From contig JAFWLF010000064.1 of assembly GCA_017511185.1 (NCBI GenBank), positions 57,187 through 121,186 on the forward strand: 64,000 nucleotides of DNA, given 5' to 3'. Below are positions 25,688-34,945 of the stretch, piece after piece; the stretch's first letter is position 1; every line of letters starts with the position of its first letter. The position numbers were made by a program, and so were the translations under genes. The DNA is from RGIG5612 sp017511185. GTDB lineage: Bacteria; Bacillota; Clostridia; Lachnospirales; Lachnospiraceae. The notes beneath the pieces are model-generated. The model did no database searches and was not told the DNA's origin. It saw only the letters and a program-made list of their open reading frames with translations.

Positions 25688-25776
25688 GATGATTAGAAAA
25701 AAACATGCGCTTTTCGCCATATGGAATTTGCTCCTGATAAAATGTATAATAAGCAATAAACGATTAGGAGCAGGCC

Positions 25777-26757
25777 ATGAAGGAGATATCGATCACTGAC
25801 ATTAAGAACATTAAAATAGGACAAGTGGAGGATGCAGCAGCCGGCACCGGCTGTACCGTATTCCTTTGCGAAGAAGGCATGCGCGCCGGACTGGATGTGC
25901 GCGGCGGCGGCCCAGCATCCAGAGAAAGCCAGCTGCTCAATCCGCTGATGGCTGCACAGGTGGTGCATGCCATTGTTTTGGCAGGCGGCAGTGCGTTTGG
26001 TCTGAGCGCAGGCAGCGGAGTCATGAGATATCTGGAAGATCAGGGCATCGGCTACGATGTCGGCGTGACCAAGGTTCCGCTTGTGGTACAGTCCGATCTT
26101 TTTGACTTAACAGTAGGTGATGCATTTGTGCGTCCGGATGAGGCCATGGGATACGCGGCAGCAAAGCAGGCAGCGGAAGCTCCAAACTACCATGACGGCA
26201 ATTTTGGAGCAGGATGCGGCGCTACGGTAGGCAAGATTGCCGGCATGGCCAGCTGCATGAAGAGTGGCATCGGCAGCTATGCTGTGCAGATCGGAGATCT
26301 GCAGGTTGGTGCGGTGGTTGCACTGAATGCACTGGGAGATATCTATGACGCCAAGAGCGGCAAACAGATAGCAGGTCTTTTGGCAGAGGATGGAAAAACA
26401 TTCCGCAGTTCGCCGCAGTTTATTGAGCAGAGCATCAAGGTGGTCAAAAACCGTTTTGCCGGCAACACCACGCTTGCAGTGATCATAACAAATTCGTATT
26501 TTGAAAAGACTGCACTCTGCAAGATTGCCGGAATGGGACATGACGGCTACGCACGGTCCATCCGTCCGGTCCATACATCGCTGGATGGTGACAGCATTTA
26601 TGCCATTTCTGTGGGAGATGTGGAAGCGGACCAGGAGGTTGTCGGAACCCTGGCAGCAGAAGTGATCAGCGAAGCCATTGTCAGAGCGGTGGAAAATGCC
26701 GAGAGTGCTTACGGATTTCCGTCAGCAAAAGAAGTGAAGGTCAGGATAGCTGAATAA
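25777..26757 (+). CDS. P1-family (S58, DmpA-like) self-processing peptidase
   Basis: This 326-residue protein is of the DmpA/BapA type, whose precursor cuts itself to expose an N-terminal nucleophile. Motifs are IGQVEDAAAGTGCTVFLCEE, DVRGGGPASRESQLL, AIVLAGGSAFGLSAGSGV and GNFGAGCGATVGK. The cleavage region is AGNTTLAVIITN, where a Thr takes the place of the Ser nucleophile of DmpA. Family members hydrolyse N-terminal D- or beta-amino acids, or small amides. AGGAGC precedes the ATG. It may be controlled by the leader at 25577-25687. Confidence 0.85.
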   Translation: MKEISITDIKNIKIGQVEDAAAGTGCTVFLCEEGMRAGLDVRGGGPASRESQLLNPLMAAQVVHAIVLAGGSAFGLSAGSGVMRYLEDQGIGYDVGVTKVPLVVQSDLFDLTVGDAFVRPDEAMGYAAAKQAAEAPNYHDGNFGAGCGATVGKIAGMASCMKSGIGSYAVQIGDLQVGAVVALNALGDIYDAKSGKQIAGLLAEDGKTFRSSPQFIEQSIKVVKNRFAGNTTLAVIITNSYFEKTALCKIAGMGHDGYARSIRPVHTSLDGDSIYAISVGDVEADQEVVGTLAAEVISEAIVRAVENAESAYGFPSAKEVKVRIAE

Positions 26758-27200
26758 ACTGTGATAAACAGGATCAACAGCCAGATTAGGCCGCTGGTTA
26801 TGGCAGCCAGAATAAACACGTTCTGGTCGGGGCCGGCAGACATCACCATGATCAGTGTGTTCTGCAAAGTAATTACAGAAACAAGCGCATCGATAAAGCT
26901 TATGGAGCGCAAAAGCTTTACCAGAATGTTGCTTTTTTTTTCTGCGTTTCAGATTGATGGATGCCATGATGACTTTGTATGTGGTATAGGCTGCCATGGC
27001 GATTGCAGGAATGAGAGTCAGATTGACCGGTTTTTGGCGCACGACCATGATGGCAAGCGGCAGGATCAGTGCAATGTTTAGTATGAACAGCACGATAGAA
27101 GCGATCAGATGGATCTTTTTGCGGTTTGCCCGCGAGGAGCTTTTCTTCTCGTATAGAGTGATCATGCCGCGCAGCACAGAAAGAAGAATATAGTAAACAC
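26709..27200 (-). pseudogene. Frameshifted four-helix membrane protein
   Basis: The first frame gives a basic start and two membrane helices (IHLIASIVLFILNIALILPL and LTLIPAIAMAAYTTYKVI), ending in RRKKK. A second frame, from 26912 leftwards, continues with SISFIDALVSVITLQNTLIM, FILAAITSGLIWLLILFIT and the end FADGNP. They join at a run of nine A residues (plus-strand T at 26933-26941), so a one-base slip splits the gene. The 5' end is also open beyond the ATG at 27177, through VYYILLSVLRG, with no clear ribosome site. The gene overlaps the end of the peptidase gene on the other strand. Function unknown. Confidence 0.55.
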
Positions 27201-27327
27201 AGATTCCTCCATCTATATCAATAATAACAAAAAGAGGGGGAGAGGAAAATCAAAAAATGTGATATAATATAAAACCGATTGTCGCAAGAAGGACATAAAC
27301 TAAAAAAACAAACAGGAAAGGGACAAT

Positions 27328-28467
27328 ATGATTTACAAAGATTTTCAGGATTTAAAATTATCCGCCCTGGGTATGGGCGCAATGAGACTGCCGGTTGTTG
27401 ATGGCAGCGATAATAAGATTGATATTGAGCAGACACGTGAGATGATCGCTTACTGCATGGAGCACGGCATCAACTATTATGATACCGCGTTTGGATATCA
27501 TGGAGGAACTTCAGAACCAGTCGTAGGAGAACTGTTGGAAAACTATCCGCGGGACAGCTTCTATCTGGCAACTAAGTTCCCAGGTTACGATCTTTCCCAT
27601 ATGACAAAGGTAAAAGAAATATTTGAAGAGCAGATTCAGAAGTGCCGTGTGGACTTTTTTGATTTTTATCTGTTCCACAATGTCTGCGAGATGAACATCA
27701 ACCAGTATCTGGATCCGAAATACGGCATCTATGATTATCTGATGGAGCAGAAGAGAAACGGACGGATCAAACACCTGGGATTTTCCACGCACGGAAGCAT
27801 AGAGGTCATGACAAGATTCCTGGAAGCTTACGGAAAAGACATGGAGTTCTGCCAGATCGAGCTGAACTACTTTGACTATCTGTTCCAGGATGCAAAGGGC
27901 AAAGTAGAACTTCTGGAAAAATGGAACATTCCGGTATGGGTCATGGAGCCTGTCCGTGGCGGCCAGCTTGCCACTCTTTCTGATGACTATACCAAAAAAC
28001 TGAAAGAGCTGAGAACGGACGAGGATGTACCTGCATGGGCATTCCGTTTCATCCAGACCATCCCGAGCGTTACGATGACGTTGTCCGGTATGTCCAATCT
28101 GGAGCAGGTCAAAGCCAATATCAAAACATTTGAAGAGAGCAAGCCGCTCAATGATGCAGAAATGAAGCAGGTCCTGGAGATCGCTTCTGATATGATCAGC
28201 AAGACGGCTGTTCCATGCACCGGATGCCATTACTGCGTATCCAAGTGTCCACAGGAACTGGACATCCCGTTCCTGCTGAAATTGTATAACGAGGCAATGG
28301 TAGAAGGGACGGGTAATTTTATCGCGCCGATGGCTCTTGCATCGCTGGATGCCGATAAACAGCCGGAGTGCTGCATCGAATGCCACAGCTGTGAAAAAGT
28401 TTGTCCGCAGACGATCCATATCCCGGATGAGCTGAAGAAGTTTGCTGTAAAAATGGGAAGAAAATAA
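27328..28467 (+). CDS. Aldo/keto reductase with ferredoxin domain
   Basis: This 379-residue protein has an N-terminal aldo/keto reductase barrel (ALGMGAMRLPVVDGSDNKID, YYDTAFGYHGG with the catalytic Tyr region, and HLGFSTHGS). A C-terminal domain of about 80 residues carries two cysteine sets, CTGCHYCVSKCP and CCIECHSCEKVCP, each able to hold a 4Fe-4S cluster. It probably couples a carbonyl reduction to ferredoxin rather than only NAD(P)H. GAAAGGGA precedes the ATG. Its stop overlaps the start of the acyl-CoA ligase gene, so the two act together. A paralogue lies at 49973-51091. Confidence 0.9.
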   Translation: MIYKDFQDLKLSALGMGAMRLPVVDGSDNKIDIEQTREMIAYCMEHGINYYDTAFGYHGGTSEPVVGELLENYPRDSFYLATKFPGYDLSHMTKVKEIFEEQIQKCRVDFFDFYLFHNVCEMNINQYLDPKYGIYDYLMEQKRNGRIKHLGFSTHGSIEVMTRFLEAYGKDMEFCQIELNYFDYLFQDAKGKVELLEKWNIPVWVMEPVRGGQLATLSDDYTKKLKELRTDEDVPAWAFRFIQTIPSVTMTLSGMSNLEQVKANIKTFEESKPLNDAEMKQVLEIASDMISKTAVPCTGCHYCVSKCPQELDIPFLLKLYNEAMVEGTGNFIAPMALASLDADKQPECCIECHSCEKVCPQTIHIPDELKKFAVKMGRK

Positions 28468-30203
28468 TGCCGGAAGAGATAAGAGTCAAAGCCCCGTGGA
28501 AAGACCAGCTGGGGGAAATACCGTTCCATCTGGATTACTTTGAGGGAACCATGTATGAGGGAGTCAAAAAATGTGCAGAGCGGTTCCCGGATTATGTGGC
28601 GCTCGATTTCATGGGGGCAACAATTACATACAAGAAGATGCTTGCCGAGATAGACAGGTGCGCAAGGGCGTTTAAGACGATTGGCGTCAGGAAGGGCGAT
28701 AAAGTCACCATTGCACTGCCAAACTGCCCGCAGGGCATCTATGCCTTTTATGCGCTCAACCTGATCGGAGCCATCTCCAACATGGTCCATCCATTATCCG
28801 CAGAAAAGGAGCTGGAATTTTATATCAATGCATCCAACAGCCAGACGGTCATCACGCTGGACCAGTTTTATTCCAAAATAGATGCGATCCGCGACAGGAC
28901 CAATCTTGTGAATGTCGTCATCGCCAGCGTGAAGGATGAGATGACAAGGCCGATCAAAGCAGGCTATATGCTGACAGAAGGCCGCAAAGTCCAGAAGATC
29001 CCAAAAGATGCCCCTGTCATCATGTGGAAAGACTTTATGAATATGAGCAAGGCGTGCTTCTGGAGGTATGCAGAGCATATGGATGCCGATGACACCGCCG
29101 TCATCCTTTATTCCGGCGGAACCACAGGCACCAACAAGGGCATTGAGCTGACGAATAAGAATTTCAACGCGCTTGCGGCACAGATCACCGCCACGAATCC
29201 GATGTTCAAACCGGGAGACCGCATGCTGGCAGCTATGCCAATCTTCCATGGATTTGGTCTGGGCGTCTGCATCCACGCCATGCTGTTTAACGGCGGAAGA
29301 AGTATTCTGGTTCCGCGTTTTACACCTAAGAGTTATGCAAGGGATATGGTGAAAAAACGCTGCAACTTTGTGGCTGGCGTGCCAACACTCTATGAGGCGA
29401 TCATGCGTCTGGATAAAATGAATAAGGCAGATCTGAGCTGCCTGAAAGGCGTGTTCTCGGGCGGAGATTCCCTTTCGATCGAGCTGAAGAAACGGTTTGA
29501 CCGCTTCCTTTATGATCACAATGCTAAGATTCAGGTCAGGGAAGGGTATGGCGCAACAGAGACCGTCTCCGCGTGCTGCCTGACACCGCCGTCCAAGCAT
29601 AAGGAGGGAAGCATCGGGATCCCGTTCCCGGATACCTATATCAAAATCGTGAAACCGGATACAAATGAAGAACTCCCATATGGAGAAGAAGGAGAGATCG
29701 TTCTTTCCGGCCCGGCCATCATGAAAGGCTACATGAACAATCCGGAAGAAACCGCAAAGACGCTGCGCGTGCATGCCGACGGAAGGACATGGTGCTACAC
29801 GGGTGACCTGGGCATGATGGATAAAGAAGGCTTTGTCTATTTCCGCGGAAGAGCCAAGAGGATGATCGTCAGCTCCGGTTACAACATCTATCCGGCGCAG
29901 ATGGAAAACATTCTGGATGCAAACAAGATGGTGCAGCGGAGCTGTGTGATAGGTATTCCGGACGCTTACCGTATGCATAAGGTGAAAGCATTTATTGTCC
30001 TGAAGGCTGGCTATGAACCGACGGAAGAAACCAAGCTTCGGATCATGGCTTACTGCAAAAAGAATGTTGCCAGATATGCCATGCCTTATGATATTGAATT
30101 CCGGGATGAGCTTCCGCTGACTCTGATCGGTAAGGTTGCTTACCGGGAGTTAGAAGAGGAAGAACTGAAAAAGATCAAAAATAAAACCCCTGAATCTAAT
30201 TGA
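28467..30203 (+). CDS. AMP-forming acyl-CoA ligase
   Basis: This 578-residue member of the ANL superfamily activates a carboxylic acid as acyl-AMP and then acyl-CoA. The motifs are in order: ILYSGGTTGTNKGIELTNKN (P-loop), VREGYGATETVSACC, YTGDLGMMDKEGFVYFRGRA, and the catalytic Lys in LIGKVAYRELEEEE. Its ATG shares one base with the previous stop (TAATG). The missing HXXH motif and medium length do not define chain length. With the ferredoxin-type reductase it could start breakdown or reduction of an aromatic or branched acid. Substrate unknown. Confidence 0.9.
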   Translation: MPEEIRVKAPWKDQLGEIPFHLDYFEGTMYEGVKKCAERFPDYVALDFMGATITYKKMLAEIDRCARAFKTIGVRKGDKVTIALPNCPQGIYAFYALNLIGAISNMVHPLSAEKELEFYINASNSQTVITLDQFYSKIDAIRDRTNLVNVVIASVKDEMTRPIKAGYMLTEGRKVQKIPKDAPVIMWKDFMNMSKACFWRYAEHMDADDTAVILYSGGTTGTNKGIELTNKNFNALAAQITATNPMFKPGDRMLAAMPIFHGFGLGVCIHAMLFNGGRSILVPRFTPKSYARDMVKKRCNFVAGVPTLYEAIMRLDKMNKADLSCLKGVFSGGDSLSIELKKRFDRFLYDHNAKIQVREGYGATETVSACCLTPPSKHKEGSIGIPFPDTYIKIVKPDTNEELPYGEEGEIVLSGPAIMKGYMNNPEETAKTLRVHADGRTWCYTGDLGMMDKEGFVYFRGRAKRMIVSSGYNIYPAQMENILDANKMVQRSCVIGIPDAYRMHKVKAFIVLKAGYEPTEETKLRIMAYCKKNVARYAMPYDIEFRDELPLTLIGKVAYRELEEEELKKIKNKTPESN

Positions 30204-30219
30204 TGGTTCAGGGGCTTTT
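30187..30219 (+). terminator. Intrinsic terminator
   Basis: CCCCTGAA pairs with TTCAGGGG, followed by CTTTTCTTT. The left arm overlaps the last codons of the ligase gene. Confidence 0.65.
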
Positions 30220-30257
30220 CTTTATCTTAGGTGCTGTGGATCATTCGGTGCTGCGGA

Positions 30258-31106
30258 TCATTCAGAAAGGTATTCCAGGATCCGGTGTGCGGCCACGTTT
30301 CCTTCTCCGACAGCTTTAGCGATCTGATACGGTCTGCCCGTGCAGTCTCCGGCAGCAAAGCATCCAGGATAATTGGTCTCCTGCTGTCTGTTCACGGCAA
30401 TATGCGGGCCGTCCATTTGAAGGCCTGCCAGGAGAGTGGTCGGGGCGATGGCGCTGCGCAGGCAGAACACACCATCCACCGTGATCTCGCTGCCGTCTGT
30501 CAGTTCAATCCCGGTTACCTTTAATCCGCCGTTGATCTTCTTGATCGGCTTCTCTAAAACGACCGCGTTTTCACTGTCCGGTTTCTCCGTCTTATACGTT
30601 CTGAAAACGTAAACTTTTCCACATGTTTCTTCCAGATAGCGGACATCTTCTTCCAGCTTTGGAGAGCTGCAGTAAACGGCAACATCTTTTCCTTTGTATA
30701 AGAAGCCATCGCAGGTAGCGCAGTAGCTGACGCCTCTGCCCACGTAGTCATCTTCCTGCTCAAATCCCTTTGCCAGAACAACACCGGCTGCAAACAAAAC
30801 GGTTTTAGCCTCGTGCACCTCATTGTTGGCCAGGACCATATAAGTATCGCCGTTGCGGGAGATCAGTGTGACAGTTTTATCTGTGATCTCTATTCCCATT
30901 TCTTCTGCCTGCTTGGTGAAAGCGGCATTCAGATCTTTTCCGCTGGTCATTGGCACACCAGGGTAGTTGGCGATCTTTTCTGATTTTTCAATCTTTTCGC
31001 TCAGTTCTTTGGAACCGAACCAGACTATTTCTTTGTTGTGTAATTTTAATGTTAAAGCTGCGGATAATCCGGCCGGGCCGGATCCGATAATTGCGACATC
31101 GTACAT
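30258..31106 (-). CDS. Thioredoxin-reductase-like flavoprotein
   Basis: This 282-residue protein has an FAD site at the N-terminus (VAIIGSGPAGLSAALTLKL), a redox pair in GVSYCATCDGF at about residue 135, and a C-terminal NYPGCFAAGDCTGRPYQIAK. The CATC motif is that of thioredoxin reductase. The usual NAD(P)H site GxGxxA after it is weak (AVYCSSPKLEEDV), so the electron donor may be ferredoxin rather than NADPH, as in ferredoxin-dependent members. It is convergent to the ligase gene. It could serve thiol repair or a thioredoxin-dependent enzyme in this region. Confidence 0.8.
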   Translation of the reverse strand: MYDVAIIGSGPAGLSAALTLKLHNKEIVWFGSKELSEKIEKSEKIANYPGVPMTSGKDLNAAFTKQAEEMGIEITDKTVTLISRNGDTYMVLANNEVHEAKTVLFAAGVVLAKGFEQEDDYVGRGVSYCATCDGFLYKGKDVAVYCSSPKLEEDVRYLEETCGKVYVFRTYKTEKPDSENAVVLEKPIKKINGGLKVTGIELTDGSEITVDGVFCLRSAIAPTTLLAGLQMDGPHIAVNRQQETNYPGCFAAGDCTGRPYQIAKAVGEGNVAAHRILEYLSE

Positions 31107-31362
31107 GTTATCTCCTTTATTGATTGCGTTATTTCAGCCTGCGTGCACAGAGGTGATCGATTTGGAGTTAGGGCAGGCAAACACTAATTAAAGTATGTTG
31201 CCTGATGGCGGATTTGTCAATCGCGGGTTCTTTTTTGGCATCATCTGACATCGGCTTCTATGTCATCGCCCGCAACGCGAGCGCATCTTGCCGAACAGGG
31301 ACGTCTTTGATACTATTTATTAGTATGAACAAGCAACGTTGGTATTTTTTTGAGGTAGGAAA

Positions 31363-32145
31363 ATGCGGTTAAAACTGATTGCCTGTAAGGTGCTTTTTCG
31401 GGAGTTCTCTTACGTTTGCAGCACGTCCGATAATATCGTAGACATCACATGGATCCAGCAGGGAAAACATGTCTATCCGGAGCAGCTTCACGACTTGCTG
31501 CAGCAGGAGATCGACCTGATCGAATCCGGAGAAGATGTCCACACCAATAAAGTGAGCGAGGCCGGAGAGAGTGACGAGGGAATGGCAGAAGATTTTGATG
31601 CGATCCTCCTGGGCTACGGGCTGTGCTCCAATGCGGTGACCGGAATTAAGGCAAAGAAGCACCGCATTGTGATCCCGCGGGCGCACGACTGCATCACACT
31701 CTTTTTGGGCTCCAAAGAAAAGTACGCACAGTGTTTTCGTGAGATCCCGGGATGCTACTGGTATACGGCGGACTGGATCGATAACTCCACGATGCCGGGA
31801 CCGGAGCGGCATGCCATGATGGTGCGTTATTTTGAGGACCAGGGTTACGATGAAGAGACGATCGAATACCTGATGGAATCCTTAAACGGGCTGAAGAACT
31901 ATCATAACTGCGCTTACATCAATCTGCCGTTTTTCGATAAAGAAAAATACCGCAAGGTCACGCAGGAGGCAGCAGAGTATTATGACTGGCAGTATCATGA
32001 GATCGAGGGCAGCTTAAGTCTGATAGAGCGTATGATCGCCGGTGAGTGGAACGAGGAAGACTTTTTGATCTTGGAACCTGGGGAGAGTGCGTTCGCTACC
32101 AGTGATGAAGATATATTGGGAAAATATGAGGTAACAAAGGAGTAA
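31363..32145 (+). CDS. DUF1638 domain protein
   Basis: This 260-residue soluble protein starts LKLIACKVLFREFSYVCSTS. It has the family core AILLGYGLCSNAVTGI followed by VIPRAHDCITLFLGSKEKYA, which marks DUF1638. Family members occur beside corrinoid or methyl-transfer genes in other anaerobes, but their activity is not known. The conserved Cys, His and Asp in CSNAVTG and RAHDC suggest a metal or cofactor site. TAGGAAA precedes the ATG. It begins a run of seven same-strand genes and lies 2 bases before the nitroreductase gene. Confidence 0.75.
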   Translation: MRLKLIACKVLFREFSYVCSTSDNIVDITWIQQGKHVYPEQLHDLLQQEIDLIESGEDVHTNKVSEAGESDEGMAEDFDAILLGYGLCSNAVTGIKAKKHRIVIPRAHDCITLFLGSKEKYAQCFREIPGCYWYTADWIDNSTMPGPERHAMMVRYFEDQGYDEETIEYLMESLNGLKNYHNCAYINLPFFDKEKYRKVTQEAAEYYDWQYHEIEGSLSLIERMIAGEWNEEDFLILEPGESAFATSDEDILGKYEVTKE

Positions 32146-32147
32146 TC

Positions 32148-32999
32148 ATGAACGAAGTTAAAAGAGATTTTGGAACCACCGAGCAGATGTCACCACTGGA
32201 GAAAGCTATAAGGACCCGCCGGAGCGTTAGAACGTTTGACGGCAAAACACTCTGGAAAGCAGACCAGGAAAAAATAGAACAGTATATTGCCAACATGGAA
32301 GATCCGTTTGGCATTAAGATCGAATACCGCTTTCTGCCATCCAAGGAATACGGGCTGTCCAGTCCGGTCCTGGCAGGGGAAGATGTTTATCTGGCCGGCA
32401 AAGTGAAAAAAGGTAAATTTGCTGATGTAGCATTTGGATACAGCCTGGAGGAGATCGTGCTTTTTGCAGAGCAGGAGAGGATCGGAACCGTATGGATTGC
32501 TGGAACGATGAACCGGAATGCATTTGAAAAAGCCATGGACTTACAGGCAGATGAGATCATGCCGGCCGTCACGCCGCTGGGATACACGGCTAATAAAAAA
32601 TCGCTGAAAGAAACCATGATGCGCAAAGGCGTGAAAGCCGATGTCCGTTATGCATTCTCCGACCTGTTCTTCCAGAATGATTTCAATACGCCGCTTGCCG
32701 ATGACGGTGGCAAGATCTGTAAGGCGCTGGAGATGGTCAGGCTAGCGCCATCGGCAGTGAACAAGCAGCCATGGAGAGCAGTTGTCTGCGGCGATACGGT
32801 TCATTTTTATGAACACAAAGACAAGGGCTATGATCAGGGAGAGAACGGCGATCTGCAGAAAGTGGACGTGGGCATCGGCCTGGCTCATTTTGTGCTGATG
32901 GCAAGAGAGGAAGGATTATCCGGAACCCTTAAGGAGGCAGATCCGGGCATCGCGCTCCCGGCAGATACGGAGTATGTTGTCTCCTGGGTGGCGGAGTGA
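32148..32999 (+). CDS. Nitroreductase-family protein, fused-repeat type
   Basis: This 283-residue protein resembles the long nitroreductase-like family, in which two half-barrels are joined in one chain. The N-terminal LEKAIRTRRSVRTFDGK is the FMN-binding start, and EMVRLAPSAVNKQPWRAVVC is the second FMN contact. It likely binds FMN and reduces a nitro, quinone or enone group with NAD(P)H. GGAGTAATC precedes the ATG, 2 bases after DUF1638, so the two are cotranscribed. It may also act as a flavin carrier. Confidence 0.75.
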   Translation: MNEVKRDFGTTEQMSPLEKAIRTRRSVRTFDGKTLWKADQEKIEQYIANMEDPFGIKIEYRFLPSKEYGLSSPVLAGEDVYLAGKVKKGKFADVAFGYSLEEIVLFAEQERIGTVWIAGTMNRNAFEKAMDLQADEIMPAVTPLGYTANKKSLKETMMRKGVKADVRYAFSDLFFQNDFNTPLADDGGKICKALEMVRLAPSAVNKQPWRAVVCGDTVHFYEHKDKGYDQGENGDLQKVDVGIGLAHFVLMAREEGLSGTLKEADPGIALPADTEYVVSWVAE

Positions 33000-33000
33000 T

Positions 33001-33054
33001 ATTGGATTTTGGAGTAATACTGGATTCCGGAGTAATACTGGATTCCGGAAAAGG
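33001..33054. repeat. Three tandem 18-bp repeats
   Basis: Units of the form ACTGGATTCCGGAGTAAT start at 33001, 33019 and 33037, the first and last degenerate. They lie between the nitroreductase stop and the next ribosome binding site. GGAGT recurs in each. Confidence 0.7.
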
Positions 33055-33086
33055 AATATAGAGAAGGTAAGAAAGGGGTAAAAATT

Positions 33087-34883
33087 ATGGCAGATCGATT
33101 TGTACTGGAAGTTGTAAACCCGCGCAATGCCATGAAAACGTTGGAGATTCAGCCGCTGGCACCGCGTGTGAAAACGCTGGATGGGATCCGCATCGCGCTG
33201 ATCCTGGAAAAGCCGGACGGCATCCCGTATCTGGAGCAGCTCAAGAAGCTGCTGGAGGAGCGGCATCCGACATCGACGATAGAAATTGTTACCGGCTTTA
33301 CCTTTAAACCGGAGCTCATTCTGGACAAGGTTAAAACGTATGATACGTTTATTTACGGCGTCCGCAACACGGCGGCATCCGGACATGACCCTGCCATCGT
33401 TTACGAGCGGGCAGGCGTTCCGGGCGTGCACCTTTACTCCGGCGACAATCTGTACGGACAGACCGGAAGAAACGCGATCATACATGGAATGCCAAGTATC
33501 CGCCAGATCGATCTGCATACCGAGCGGTGGCCGGGGATGAATGAGGCAGAGTGCTTTGTGCAGCTGGCCAGGGATTCTGTTGATGAGATTGAGACTGTGC
33601 TGACAACGCCGCTGACAGCTGAAGAGGCTGACCCGAAACCATTGGAATTTGACGGCGGCAATCTTTTCTTTGAAGGCGCCGATTATGATGAAGCGTTTGA
33701 GAAGTTCCAGTCCTACTTCTTTGAGCAGGGATATACAGACGGCATGGCTGTGGCGGCGCCGACACCGGAAGCAGTCAAAAAGATGCTGACCGGAACAAGC
33801 CGGAATCCAAAGGAAACTTTTGCGGATCCGCTGCCTCCGGGAAATGGCATTGTAACGATAGAGAAGATTGCTGCGAACGCAGTGATGGCAGGCGCAAAGC
33901 CAGAGTACCTGCCGGTGATCATAACCGCGGTGGAAATGCTTTGCGATCCGCATTTCCCGGGATTCCATGTGATCGGATCGGTCTGTTCCACCAACCTTCT
34001 GATCCAGGTGAACGGACCGCTTGCAAAAGAGATCGGGATGAATTCCAGCTTTGGATATCTGGGGCCGGGAAACCGCGCCAACAGCAGCATCGGACGCGCA
34101 GTCAGTCTGTGCTGCATCAACATTGGATGGGGAGACTTTTCCATTGACGGCGGCATGATGGGCAACCCGTCCCGCTACTGCAATTTGATCTTTACCGAGA
34201 GCGATGAGTATACGCCGTGGGAGCCGTTCCATGTTTCCATGGGATTTGATCCGGAAGACAGCACGGTTATGATCGAAGAGGTCCTTCACGTGGACGGCGA
34301 CTGGCCGTTTGAGATCACGCGGCTGCCATCGTGCACCTGGACCTATGGCTGGAAAGCGGATCTGGACCGGCTGGCAGAAAGAGCGATCGGTGCGGAGCCA
34401 TCGGATCTGGAGGCAGCAGTGAAAAGAGCGCAGAACCCGCATCGGATGGGAAGAGGCGTGGATGCCTTCCGCCTGATCAGTCATCGCAATTATATATTGG
34501 TCCTTTATCCGGGACAGGCAAGGGAGCTGGCCGAGAAAGGATTTACCAGAGAATCGCTGGCCAGATACATTGGCGACTATCACCGCTTCCCATGGGATGA
34601 GCTGACGGATGAAATAAAGGCTAGTGTGCTGGAGGTCGCAAAGAAGGGCAGCATCCCGGGACTTTCCGAGGATGACTGCAAGAGCGGCGGAACGATCCCG
34701 GTATTCGATACCAACCGCCTGGCGATCATGGTAGCAGGACCTTTGCAGGGACAGACGATGGGCATGTCCAGCATGGGAGGCTACGGCGGCATCCAGGCGC
34801 CGATGCAGTTTGAGCAGCCGCCAAAGAGGCCGTTCTATCTGAAGAAAATTACAGGTGCAACATTGACGAAGGCAGGGAGATAA
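33087..34883 (+). CDS. UGSC-family-like fusion protein lacking the redox motif
   Basis: This 598-residue protein has two parts. Residues about 20-125 resemble the UGSC (seleno)protein domain: LDGIRIALILEKPDGIPYLE, then a strand DTFIYGVRNTAASGH where UGSC or CGSC is expected, then YERAGVPGVHLYSGDN. No Cys or Sec is present there. Residues about 210-400 match a protein that usually accompanies UGSC genes (DGMAVAAPTPEAVKKML, AANAVMAGAKPEYLPVIITA, QVNGPLAKEIGMNSSFGYLG, SIGRAVSLCCINIGWGDFS). Family assignment is from memory of these patterns and should be treated as tentative. It is read with the DUF1638 and nitroreductase genes. Confidence 0.45.
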   Translation: MADRFVLEVVNPRNAMKTLEIQPLAPRVKTLDGIRIALILEKPDGIPYLEQLKKLLEERHPTSTIEIVTGFTFKPELILDKVKTYDTFIYGVRNTAASGHDPAIVYERAGVPGVHLYSGDNLYGQTGRNAIIHGMPSIRQIDLHTERWPGMNEAECFVQLARDSVDEIETVLTTPLTAEEADPKPLEFDGGNLFFEGADYDEAFEKFQSYFFEQGYTDGMAVAAPTPEAVKKMLTGTSRNPKETFADPLPPGNGIVTIEKIAANAVMAGAKPEYLPVIITAVEMLCDPHFPGFHVIGSVCSTNLLIQVNGPLAKEIGMNSSFGYLGPGNRANSSIGRAVSLCCINIGWGDFSIDGGMMGNPSRYCNLIFTESDEYTPWEPFHVSMGFDPEDSTVMIEEVLHVDGDWPFEITRLPSCTWTYGWKADLDRLAERAIGAEPSDLEAAVKRAQNPHRMGRGVDAFRLISHRNYILVLYPGQARELAEKGFTRESLARYIGDYHRFPWDELTDEIKASVLEVAKKGSIPGLSEDDCKSGGTIPVFDTNRLAIMVAGPLQGQTMGMSSMGGYGGIQAPMQFEQPPKRPFYLKKITGATLTKAGR

Positions 34884-34945
34884 ATTTAACAATACTGTCA
34901 AAGACAGAATAAAGTAAGAAATAATAACAGGAAAGAAGGGGAAAA

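Noticed and set aside
28794..29978. Minus-strand frame of 394 codons
   Set aside because: It is antisense to the acyl-CoA ligase gene and has no recognisable motif.
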